NCBI GenBank assembly: GCA_947462525.1
Contig: CANHPK010000108.1
Span: forward strand, 1 to 6,103
DNA from: Roseiflexaceae bacterium
Lineage (GTDB): Bacteria; Chloroflexota; Chloroflexia; Chloroflexales; Roseiflexaceae
Direction of reading: 5' to 3'
Length of the DNA: 6,103 bases
The notes under the pieces were generated by a model. It made no database searches. It had not been told where the DNA came from and was given only the letters and a program-made list of their open reading frames with translations. The position numbers and the translations under genes were made by a program. Positions 1-6,103 of the stretch are shown here, in pieces. Numbering within the stretch: position 1 is the stretch's first letter; every line of letters starts with the position of its first letter.

Positions 1-2787
1 CCCCATCACGGCGGCATCGCCGCGACGCCGCACTGCCACGTCGACCTGCTCCCCGCCCCACCCACGCTCAACGACGAAGGCGCGCTCGTCGAACGGTTCT
101 GTACTGCCCTCGATGCGCATGCCAGTGGGCAACCCACCCATGTCCTCGTCTATGCCCAAGACGATTGGAGCACCCTGTGCGCGGCCATCAACCGCCACCT
201 CGACCGCAGCCCGACCATCCGTACCTGGGCCGACATCCTAATGCAGGTACGTGCCGTCACCGCGCCGTCACACACGGTACTCGCCACCGAACTCCAGCAC
301 ACCAATAGCTTCAGTCAACCGGTCAGCACACTGGTGACGGCGGCGCGACAGTATGGATTCGACTGGGTCACCCCGCACGACGACTTCCCGCGCCTGTTTC
401 ATGCCCAGCTGTTCGATCAGACGATTCCGCGTACCGGGCACGGGGCGTCGCTCGTCTTGCGTGCCCGTGTACACGGCGCTGTGCCGAGCGAATACTGCGC
501 CGCCGCATGGGATGTGCTCCCCGCACCAGATGTCGCACACGACGCATACGCCCCCTATCGGGCGGTCACGGCTGCCGTACTGCGCCGCTTCCTGATGCAC
601 CGTATCGCAGCGTTGGTGCATCTCGCGACCAAGGCCGGCAGGTGGCACAACCGCGCCACTATCCCCGTACCTCCGGCCGCCAGCGGGGCAGCGCCATCCT
701 TTGTGACGGCACTCGCCGAGAGTCTGACCCTCGAACGTGCCGCTACCCTGCGTGCCTGGTACGAGGCGCATCGCCCACACCCCGCCGCCCGCGTGCGCCA
801 AGGCACAACACTGATTGCGCACTACGACGACGCACTGCAACAACCTGCGATGGCCGAGCGCATCGAGGCGTACAGGAGCTCCGGCACCAAAACGCTCACC
901 CAGTGCACCTTCACCCTCCGCCTCGCGACCGCTACCGACCTGCCGCCGCTGCTCACCCAACGCGCACTGACCAGTCTGCTCAGCATCGGGACCGCAGTCA
1001 TCATCGCCCCGTTTCCCACCCAGGCACTCATTCCCCTGCACCCACATGCACTGTCACGGAACGCCATGCGCGCCACCGTCCATGCCGTCGATACGCTCCC
1101 CGACGGCAGTATCACCCTTACCCTTCAACCCAGTTATAGTCCGCACCGGCCACCCCATAGCGAACGCGGCGATTCGTTTATCCCCGTCGACGGTGCACCC
1201 TACACCATCGATTCCAGCCCCGACAATCCCCCCGGCTTGTACACGGCCAATGCAGTCGAGCGCCTCGCCGCCGACCCTGCTGCCAACACCCTCGCACAGC
1301 TGCTCCACACGCCCCCTGCGCTGCGCGACGCACCGCTCGCCGCAGGGCTCCGTGCATATGTCGCTGCCTGCGAGGCATCCGCGGTCGCGACCTTTGGAAC
1401 GGCAGCACACGCCTATATCTGTGCCCATGCCGCCACGCCATTGCTCCTCGTCCAGGGACCGCCGGGCACCGGCAAGACCTTCACCACCGCCCACGCCATC
1501 CTCGCTCGGCTCACCGCGGCCATCAGCGCCGGCACCCCGTTGCGCATCGCGGTGACCGCACAAACCCATGCCGCGGTCGACGCACTGATGGGCACCCTCT
1601 CCGCCGTCATCGGGTCACTGCACGCGCAGCACCACCCCGACGCGGCGTTGCTCGCGCAGATCCGCCTCTTCCGCTATCGCCCCAACGCACACACACCGCC
1701 ACTTGCGCAGGTCATCGGGATGGATGCCAAAGCCGCAACCGTCCGGGCCATCGCCACCACTCCCTGGTGCGTCGTCGCAGCCACACCTACGCCCGTATCG
1801 GCACTGCTCACACCCCAGCAACCCTGGTGTGATGTGCTTTTCCTCGATGAGAGCTCCCAACTCGCCCTACCGCTCGCTCTCGCAGCGGCGACCGTCCTCA
1901 CCCCCACGGGTTCGGTCGTTGTCATCGGCGATCCCCGCCAGATGCCCGCCATTGTCAGTCACGACTGGGCGCACGAGCCGCACCGTCAGTTCCGTCAGTA
2001 CCCCGTCGCCCAGTCGCTCTACGACTATATCGAGGCCAATCCGCCCGGCGGCGTCCCCGTCCCGGTCGTCCGCCTCGACGAATCACGCCGGGTCCCCCAA
2101 GAAGTCGCCGCCTTCCTCCAGTCGGTCATCTACCATCGCGACGGGATCACCTACCATTCCACCATCCGCGACCGATTGCAGGCCATCATGACCTTCGATC
2201 CGCTCCTGCGGGCAATCCTCGACCCCGCCGCTGCCATGGTCCTGATTACCCACGACGAAGACCGTAGCCACACCCGCAACCCCTTCGAGGTCGCGCTGGT
2301 CACCCACGTGCTCCAGCTCCTCATCGCTCACGGGCTTGATGGGCACACCGGCTACGGGGTCGTCGTCCCCCACCGCATGCAACGGGCGGCAATCGCAGAC
2401 GCCATCCGACCCCTGCTCCCTCCCGCACCGGCGACGCTCCTCAACACGGTCACGAGTGTCCCTGGCATCGACACGGTCGAGCGCTTCCAAGGCAGTCAAC
2501 GCAGCGTCATGCTGGTCAGCGCCACCGAGTCGCACCCCGCCACCCTCGCCCGCAACGAGACCTTTCTCTACGACATCCGTCGCCTCAACGTCGCCCTCTC
2601 ACGCGCCCAGCGCAAGGTCATCGTCATCGCCGCCCAGACCGTGTTTGCGCACAGCCCACAAACACCCGAGATCCAACAACAGCCACCCATCTGGCAGCAC
2701 TACGCCCAATGGTGTAATCACCCCGTCTATGACGGGGTGTTCGACGGCGTCGGGGTACATGTCTCGGTGTATCGTCCCGCAGAGTGA
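1..2787 (+). CDS. Superfamily 1 helicase, UPF1/DNA2-like (AAA_11/AAA_12), 5'-partial; possible nuclease-helicase fusion
   Basis: ATP-dependent SF1 helicase, probably acting on DNA or RNA in the cytoplasm. The frame is open from base 1 to the TGA at 2785-2787 (928 visible residues, numbered here from base 1), so the ATG at 241 is internal. Motifs appear in the expected order: Walker A GPPGTGKT (486-493), motif II DESSQ (616-620), motif III GDPRQMP (643-649), motif IV-like LDESRRVP (692-699), motif V VERFQGSQ (826-833) and motif VI LNVALSRAQR (862-871). These are the hallmarks of the UPF1/DNA2/NAM7 group. NPFE (760-763) and GVVVPHRMQR (786-795) lie in the second RecA-like lobe. About 480 residues precede Walker A. 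The stretch around VPSEYCAAAW (161-170) and the acidic, helical residues after it recall the linker of bacterial proteins that join a RecB/Cas4-like or RNase H-like nuclease to such a helicase. That comparison is from memory. The nuclease itself is not visible. The helicase call is firm; specific function and substrate are unknown. Confidence 0.93.
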   Translation, partial: PHHGGIAATPHCHVDLLPAPPTLNDEGALVERFCTALDAHASGQPTHVLVYAQDDWSTLCAAINRHLDRSPTIRTWADILMQVRAVTAPSHTVLATELQHTNSFSQPVSTLVTAARQYGFDWVTPHDDFPRLFHAQLFDQTIPRTGHGASLVLRARVHGAVPSEYCAAAWDVLPAPDVAHDAYAPYRAVTAAVLRRFLMHRIAALVHLATKAGRWHNRATIPVPPAASGAAPSFVTALAESLTLERAATLRAWYEAHRPHPAARVRQGTTLIAHYDDALQQPAMAERIEAYRSSGTKTLTQCTFTLRLATATDLPPLLTQRALTSLLSIGTAVIIAPFPTQALIPLHPHALSRNAMRATVHAVDTLPDGSITLTLQPSYSPHRPPHSERGDSFIPVDGAPYTIDSSPDNPPGLYTANAVERLAADPAANTLAQLLHTPPALRDAPLAAGLRAYVAACEASAVATFGTAAHAYICAHAATPLLLVQGPPGTGKTFTTAHAILARLTAAISAGTPLRIAVTAQTHAAVDALMGTLSAVIGSLHAQHHPDAALLAQIRLFRYRPNAHTPPLAQVIGMDAKAATVRAIATTPWCVVAATPTPVSALLTPQQPWCDVLFLDESSQLALPLALAAATVLTPTGSVVVIGDPRQMPAIVSHDWAHEPHRQFRQYPVAQSLYDYIEANPPGGVPVPVVRLDESRRVPQEVAAFLQSVIYHRDGITYHSTIRDRLQAIMTFDPLLRAILDPAAAMVLITHDEDRSHTRNPFEVALVTHVLQLLIAHGLDGHTGYGVVVPHRMQRAAIADAIRPLLPPAPATLLNTVTSVPGIDTVERFQGSQRSVMLVSATESHPATLARNETFLYDIRRLNVALSRAQRKVIVIAAQTVFAHSPQTPEIQQQPPIWQHYAQWCNHPVYDGVFDGVGVHVSVYRPAE

Positions 2788-2792
2788 GAAAG

Positions 2793-2807
2793 CCGGCGTT
2801 CCGCCGG
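2793..2807 (+). other. Small GC hairpin just after the helicase stop
   Basis: CCGGCG and CGCCGG form a 6-bp perfect stem with a TTC loop, starting 5 bases after the helicase stop. No T-run follows, so it is not a canonical intrinsic terminator. It may slow polymerase or protect the 3' end of the mRNA, or it may be chance in GC-rich DNA. Confidence 0.3.
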
Positions 2808-2922
2808 TCATCGGCGAATGCCCCCGCAGCACCGCATGCGTCGCGCCCCTGCCGGCCGGGCCAGGCTGCCGCGTCTGCACTGCGGTCCGACAGCATCGGT
2901 GGTACGGGGGTTTTGGGCATGC

Positions 2923-2953
2923 AAAACCGGCAGGGCGTGCGCCCTGCCGGTTT
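2923..2953 (-). terminator. Intrinsic terminator of the ABC transporter operon, possibly bidirectional
   Basis: AAACCGGCAGGGC (2924-2936) and GCCCTGCCGGTTT (2941-2953) form a perfect 13-bp stem around a 4-base loop (2937-2940). Read on the - strand, the stem begins 17 bases after the permease TAG and ends in TTTT, which is the layout of a Rho-independent terminator, though the T-run is short. On the + strand the hairpin is followed by only TTTG. It could therefore also stop helicase transcripts, probably less efficiently. The position between two converging genes fits a shared terminator. Confidence 0.8.
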
Positions 2954-2970
2954 GTGGTCGGTCCGCTTGG

Positions 2971-4266
2971 CTATTCGTGTCGCAATGCCTGGATGGGGTT
3001 CAACCGTGCCGCATTCCGCGCCGGCCATATCCCAAAGAACAACCCCGTCGCCAGCGACACCGTCAGCGAGATGACCACCGATGAGAGGGTCACCGGCGCC
3101 TCGAAAATCTTGGTTATCGTCAAAATAATCGGCAAAATACTCCCGACAATCACGCCGGTAATCCCGCCCAACATACTCAGCACCATCGCCTCGATCATGA
3201 ACTGCAACAAAATATCTTTGCTCTGTGCGCCCACCGCCCGCCGCAAGCCAATCTCGCGCGTCCGTTCGGTGACACTCACCAACATGATATTCATGATGCC
3301 GATGCCGCCCACGACCAACGAAATACCCGCCACTGCCGCCAAGAACGTCGTCAACAACGACGTCACCTGCGTCAACGACGTCAAGAACGACGCCTGGTTC
3401 AGCACCTGGAAGTCGTCATCCGTACCGTCTGCGTTGAGTTTGCGGGCATCGCGCAAGGCCATCTTGAGGCGCTCTTCCACAAATGGAATATCCTCGGTGT
3501 TTTTGACTGCCACCGTGATATTGCTGACCCGCAGTTCGCCGCTCGTCGAACGCCCCGCAAACAAGCGCGATTGCGCCAGCGTGATGGGGACAAGCGCCTG
3601 ATCATCCACCGACCCAAACGGGTTGCCGCCCTTGGCTTCCATCACCCCAACGACACGCACGTTCATGCTGTTGATGCGGATCGATTCGCCCACGGCTTCG
3701 CCGCTCCCGAACAAGAACGTCTTCAGGTTCGACCCCAATACCACTACTTGCGAGGCGCTCTGCACGTTCCCTTCCGTAAAGAACGATCCGGATGCCATCA
3801 CGATAGTATTGACATCTTTGTACTCTGCCGTCGTTCCCAGCACTTGACCGGATTTCTCCGCAGCAGCAGCCGACAAGGTCGCTTGGTTGGTGAAGTTCGG
3901 CACAGGCCCATTAATCGGCAACTTCAACACGCGTATGGTTTTCACGTCGGTCATGGTCAATGGCTGCACACCAATCTGCCCCGGTGGCCCACCCCGATTG
4001 GGTCGACCCGGCAAAATGGTCAAATTGTTTGTCCCCAACGACGAAAACTGATTGGTAATGGCATTGCTCGCGCCGTTCCCCAGTGTCATCAGCGACACCA
4101 CCGAGGCGACACCGATAATCACGCCGAGCATCGTCAAAAACGTCCGTAGCTTGTTTGCCATCAGACTATCCATCGACACTCTGAGCAATTCCCCGTACTC
4201 CAGGCCATTGCTCTTCGATTCGGTGACAGGGGCGAGGATCTGTCGCTTGCTGTTATTCAACGCCAT
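2971..4266 (-). CDS. MacB/YknZ-type ABC transporter permease (MacB_PCD + FtsX domains)
   Basis: Membrane subunit of a MacB-like ABC system, 431 residues. It has a cytoplasmic N-terminus, TM1 (about 42-63, after the NKLRTFLTMLG motif), a large extracytoplasmic MacB_PCD domain (about 64-300), then TM2 (about 308-329), TM3 (about 356-382) and TM4 (about 397-416). EIGLRRAVGA (338-347) is the conserved cytoplasmic loop that couples to the ATPase. PARNAARLNPIQALRHE (415-431) is the typical C-terminal signature. Four TMs and this length match half-size MacB permeases lacking a fused ATPase, as in YknZ. A Pro/Gly-rich loop (PGRPNRGGPPG) follows TM1. The frame extends to an ATG at 4332. I chose the ATG at 4266 because GAGG lies 6 bases upstream and the extra 22 residues (Trp/Cys-rich) are an out-of-frame reading of the ATPase gene. 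The start overlaps the ATPase stop by 14 bases, suggesting translational coupling. Substrate unknown. Confidence 0.93.
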   Translation of the reverse strand: MALNNSKRQILAPVTESKSNGLEYGELLRVSMDSLMANKLRTFLTMLGVIIGVASVVSLMTLGNGASNAITNQFSSLGTNNLTILPGRPNRGGPPGQIGVQPLTMTDVKTIRVLKLPINGPVPNFTNQATLSAAAAEKSGQVLGTTAEYKDVNTIVMASGSFFTEGNVQSASQVVVLGSNLKTFLFGSGEAVGESIRINSMNVRVVGVMEAKGGNPFGSVDDQALVPITLAQSRLFAGRSTSGELRVSNITVAVKNTEDIPFVEERLKMALRDARKLNADGTDDDFQVLNQASFLTSLTQVTSLLTTFLAAVAGISLVVGGIGIMNIMLVSVTERTREIGLRRAVGAQSKDILLQFMIEAMVLSMLGGITGVIVGSILPIILTITKIFEAPVTLSSVVISLTVSLATGLFFGIWPARNAARLNPIQALRHE

Positions 4267-4960
4267 GGTGTGCCTCGTTCTTGCGGTCATGCAACACCAC
4301 GCCGTCACGGATGGTGACGATGCGGTCCGCATAGGCAGCGATATCTGCCTCGTGGGTCACAATAATAATGGTCAATCCCTGGTCTCGATTGAGTTGTTGC
4401 AGGGTCAACATAATTTCTTCGCTGGTGGTGCTGTCGAGGGCCCCCGTCGGTTCATCTGCCAAGATGACCGATGGGCTGCCAGCCAATGCCCGGGCAATAG
4501 CGACCCGTTGTTGCTGACCGCCCGAGAGTTCATTAGGGCGGTGATCGAGGCGGTTGCCCATCCCCACCAATTCGAGCGCCACCGTTGCGCGACGCTTGCG
4601 TTCTGCCGCCGGGATGCCACGGTAGACCATGGGCATCTCGACATTGGCCAACGCCGTCTGCCGCGGCAACAACATGTACTGCTGGAACACAAAGCCCAGT
4701 TTGCGTGCCCGTACCGCCGACAAGTCATTGTCGTTCAGGCTGGCCACTTCGATACCATCGAGTTGGTACCGTCCGGCCGTGGGGGTATCCAAGCAGCCGA
4801 TCATGTTCATCAACGTGCTCTTGCCGCTCCCGCTGGGTCCCATGATGGCCACAAACTCGCCCGAGTTGATGGTCACATTGACCCCGCGCAAGGCATGGAC
4901 TTCGAATTCACCCATGGTATAGACCTTGGTCATACCTTCGATGGTAATCATCGCTGTCAT
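4253..4960 (-). CDS. MacB/LolD/YknY-type ABC transporter ATP-binding protein
   Basis: Cytoplasmic ATPase that powers the neighbouring permease, 235 residues, the normal size for the LolD/MacB/YknY family. All nucleotide-binding motifs are intact: Walker A GPSGSGKST (41-49), Q-loop Q93 in FVFQQYMLLP, signature LSGGQQQR (145-152), Walker B VILADEP (165-171) with catalytic E170, D-loop ALD (174-176) and H-loop H203 in IVTHE. The phrases MNMIGCLDTPTAG (51-63) and ADEPTGALDS (168-177) are typical of this family rather than of importers. The ATG at 4960 is preceded by AAGGA with 7-base spacing. An in-frame ATG three codons later (4951) is less well placed. The gene starts 11 bases after the adaptor stop, and its TAA lies inside the permease start region. 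Cargo cannot be assigned. The family includes peptide, toxin, antibiotic and lipoprotein handling systems. Confidence 0.96.
   Translation of the reverse strand: MTAMITIEGMTKVYTMGEFEVHALRGVNVTINSGEFVAIMGPSGSGKSTLMNMIGCLDTPTAGRYQLDGIEVASLNDNDLSAVRARKLGFVFQQYMLLPRQTALANVEMPMVYRGIPAAERKRRATVALELVGMGNRLDHRPNELSGGQQQRVAIARALAGSPSVILADEPTGALDSTTSEEIMLTLQQLNRDQGLTIIIVTHEADIAAYADRIVTIRDGVVLHDRKNEAHHGVE
4273..4276 (-). promoter_or_regulatory. Ribosome binding site of the permease gene
   Basis: GAGG on the - strand sits 6 bases before the ATG at 4266, inside the end of the ATPase gene. It supports the downstream start over the in-frame ATG at 4332 and fits translation reinitiation after the ATPase stop at 4253-4255. 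Confidence 0.65.
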
Positions 4961-4967
4961 GGATGGT

Positions 4968-4972
4968 TCCTT
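4968..4972 (-). promoter_or_regulatory. Ribosome binding site of the ATPase gene
   Basis: AAGGA on the - strand lies 7 bases before the ATG at 4960. Its first base is the last base of the adaptor TAA stop (4972-4974), so ribosomes finishing the adaptor would be placed at the ATPase start. Confidence 0.7.
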
Positions 4973-6103
4973 TATGGTCGGCCGAAGCCGGTCGAAGCGG
5001 CGGATCGTGACGTAGGAGTCGACACAATCAACTGGCCTTCGGTCAGCCCCGTCAACACTTCGGTCTGCACACCGTCGCTCAGGCCAATAGTGATATCGAT
5101 TTCTTTGGTGCTGCCATCCTCGTTGTAGACTTGGACAACGCGGCCGGTCCCCTTGGGCAAGATCGCCGAGTTGGGGATCAACAATACATTGTCGCGCTTG
5201 GCCGTGACCATTTCGACCGTTGCAGTCATTCCAATCAAAACGCGTGGGTCATCATCCGTAAAGTCCACCCGTGCGCTATACGTCACCACACCGCTGCTAC
5301 TCTCGGCGGCTGGGGCGATGCTTGTCACCGTCCCAATACTCTTCCAATCCGGGATAGCATCAACCAAAATCGACGCTTCTTGGTTCAGTTTGACATTGAC
5401 GATATCCGTCTCGCCCAACTTCAAATCGATGTGCAACGGCGTTCGATCAATAATTCCAATCGACGTACCGGTCGACAGCTGGCCTGCAACGGCATTGACT
5501 GCACTGATGTAGCCATCGTACGGCGCAATGATTTTGCCGTTTTCGACCTTCAAAAGCGCTTGGTTATAGCTGGCCTCTGCCTGTGTGACGGCAGCCTGTT
5601 GCATCAAAATGTCGGTTTGTGTCCCTGGTGCGACGATTTTGTCGAGGTTGGTTCGGGCCTGTTCGAGGGACGCTTTGTTCTGTTCGACCGTCGCTTCCGC
5701 AGCCGCGACATCGCTCGCCGTCGGGTTCTGCAAGGTCGTCAGCTGCAATTCAGCGTCCTTGAGGGTCGCTTCTGCCTGGCTCACATTGGCCACTTCCGCA
5801 GCTTTGGCGTTATCCAGCGTCACTTGCGCCGAGGTAACGTTTTGTTCTGCGGTGTGCAAGTTCGATTCGGCAACGATAAATGCATCGCGGTAATTGTTTT
5901 TGGAAACGTCGCTGATTGTACCCCGGGCACCATTAGGGTCTTTGTCGTTTTTCAGGACATAGTCCCAGTTATAACGTGCGACATTGAACTTCGACTGCGC
6001 CTGGATCAAACTCTCGCTCGCCTTGGTCAAATCGATTTCGGCTTTGCTTTTGGTCGCCGACCCACTGTCACGGGTGGTTTGCAGATTCGTCCGTGCCTGC
6101 TCG
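4972..6103 (-). CDS. HlyD/MacA/YknX-like periplasmic adaptor (membrane fusion protein), 5'-partial
   Basis: Adaptor that docks on the extracytoplasmic face of the MacB-like permease. 376 residues are visible, numbered here from the right edge; the frame is open to base 6103, so the N-terminal membrane anchor or signal sequence and the first lipoyl half are outside the window. A TTG at 6030 lies inside the coiled coil and is not a credible start. Residues 1 to about 187 are Ala/Gln/Glu-rich, predicted coiled-coil hairpin, including repeat units about 32-33 residues apart. IIAPYDGYIS (191-200) is the second lipoyl (barrel-sandwich) half-motif. About 222-298 form the beta-barrel, with GMTATVEM near its end, and about 305-364 the membrane-proximal domain starting at VLLIPNSAI. 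The tail is Ser/Thr/Gly-rich (TSRSAASTGFGRP). The domain order matches MacA/YknX/RND adaptors. It is the first visible gene of the operon, 11 bases ahead of the ATPase. The partner identity is firm; export of a specific compound is not inferable. Confidence 0.92.
   Translation of the reverse strand, partial: EQARTNLQTTRDSGSATKSKAEIDLTKASESLIQAQSKFNVARYNWDYVLKNDKDPNGARGTISDVSKNNYRDAFIVAESNLHTAEQNVTSAQVTLDNAKAAEVANVSQAEATLKDAELQLTTLQNPTASDVAAAEATVEQNKASLEQARTNLDKIVAPGTQTDILMQQAAVTQAEASYNQALLKVENGKIIAPYDGYISAVNAVAGQLSTGTSIGIIDRTPLHIDLKLGETDIVNVKLNQEASILVDAIPDWKSIGTVTSIAPAAESSSGVVTYSARVDFTDDDPRVLIGMTATVEMVTAKRDNVLLIPNSAILPKGTGRVVQVYNEDGSTKEIDITIGLSDGVQTEVLTGLTEGQLIVSTPTSRSAASTGFGRP
5557..5712 (-). 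repeat. Degenerate protein repeat in the adaptor coiled coil
   Basis: Two units offset by 33 residues align from Asp: DVAAAEATVEQNKASLEQA (5656-5712) and DILMQQAAVTQAEASYNQA (5557-5613), sharing 8 of 19 positions by hand alignment (D, A, V, Q, A, S, Q, A). Each unit follows a loop containing Pro (NPTAS and APGTQT). A weaker third unit, VSQAEATLKDA, lies about 32 residues earlier. The DNA itself is not repeated, so this is old, diverged duplication or convergent heptad structure. Confidence 0.5.

Larger units (their letters stand above)
2788..2970. other. Convergent intergenic region (183 bp)
   Basis: This gap lies between the stop of the + strand helicase (2787) and the stop of the - strand permease (2971). 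It holds the small hairpin at 2793-2807 and the strong hairpin at 2923-2953. An imperfect inverted repeat, GCGGTCCGAC (2882-2891) and GTCGGTCCGC (2957-2966, one mismatch), flanks the strong hairpin and could extend the folded structure. I see no gene, tRNA or promoter in it. Open frames that run through it continue as antisense readings of the flanking genes and show no protein-like composition. Confidence 0.7.

Noticed and set aside
268..1047. - strand open frame of about 260 codons opposite the helicase N-terminal part.
   Set aside because: The translation is Gly/Arg/Cys-rich with no recognisable motif, and it is antisense to a frame that continues without break into the helicase motifs.
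3350..3395. Repeated AACGACGTCA-like words that look like tandem operators.
   Set aside because: They lie inside the permease gene and encode its Leu/Thr/Ser-rich segment before TM2 (SLTQVTSLLTT). Spacing is irregular, and codon repetition explains them.
2336..3601. Long + strand open frame crossing the helicase end, the intergenic gap and the permease.
   Set aside because: It is out of frame with the helicase and antisense to the permease, both of which have complete family motifs. Its translation is Ser/Pro/Arg-rich and resembles no family. GC-rich genes often leave such shadow frames.
4012..4032. Pro/Gly-rich loop after TM1 of the permease (PGRPNRGGPPG), considered as an unusual insertion.
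   Set aside because: Gly/Pro-rich loops at this position are common in bacterial MacB-like permeases, so I do not treat it as novel. The positions given are approximate.
4052..5128. Long + strand open frame opposite the permease start, the ATPase and the adaptor end.
   Set aside because: It is antisense to three well-supported genes, its His/Arg/Asp-rich translation shows no domain, and the opposite strand carries every ABC motif.
6028..6030. TTG as a start codon for a shorter adaptor.
   Set aside because: The frame stays open with coiled-coil sequence to the right edge, there is no convincing ribosome binding site before it, and a start here would remove the membrane anchor and first lipoyl half.

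Overview
The window is 6.1 kb of GC-rich bacterial chromosome with two transcription units that converge on a short intergenic gap. The left unit (+ strand) is the C-terminal part of a large superfamily 1 DNA/RNA helicase of the UPF1/DNA2 type. Its reading frame is already open at base 1, so its true start lies off the left edge. The right unit (- strand) is a three-gene operon for a MacB/Ykn-type ABC transporter: an HlyD-like adaptor (5' end cut by the right edge), an ATPase, and a MacB-type FtsX-domain permease.

Layout: 1-2787 helicase (+, partial at the 5' end); 2788-2970 convergent intergenic region with a 13-bp perfect terminator hairpin just past the permease stop; 2971-4266 permease (-); 4253-4960 ATPase (-), whose last 14 bases overlap the permease start; 4972-6103 adaptor (-, partial), separated from the ATPase by 11 bases. 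The tight spacing, the 14-base overlap and the ribosome binding sites tucked into the preceding genes indicate one polycistronic mRNA read right to left and ending at the hairpin at 2923-2953. No operon promoter is visible because it would lie beyond base 6103.

How the genes work together: the ATPase and permease should form a homodimeric MacB-like mechanotransmitter in the cytoplasmic membrane, and the adaptor should attach to its extracytoplasmic face. Adaptor-ATPase-permease is the order of Bacillus yknX-yknY-yknZ. No outer-membrane TolC-like gene is seen. The substrate cannot be read from sequence. The helicase has no evident functional link to the transporter; they only share the terminator gap.

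Organism: protein style, GC-rich coding and the lack of an outer-membrane partner would fit a Chloroflexota-like or other GC-rich bacterium. This is a weak inference with no rRNA or marker gene to support it. I found no CRISPR array, tRNA, insertion sequence, attachment site or clear novel system. The most interesting items are the probable nuclease-helicase fusion running off the left edge and the repeat-built coiled coil of the adaptor.
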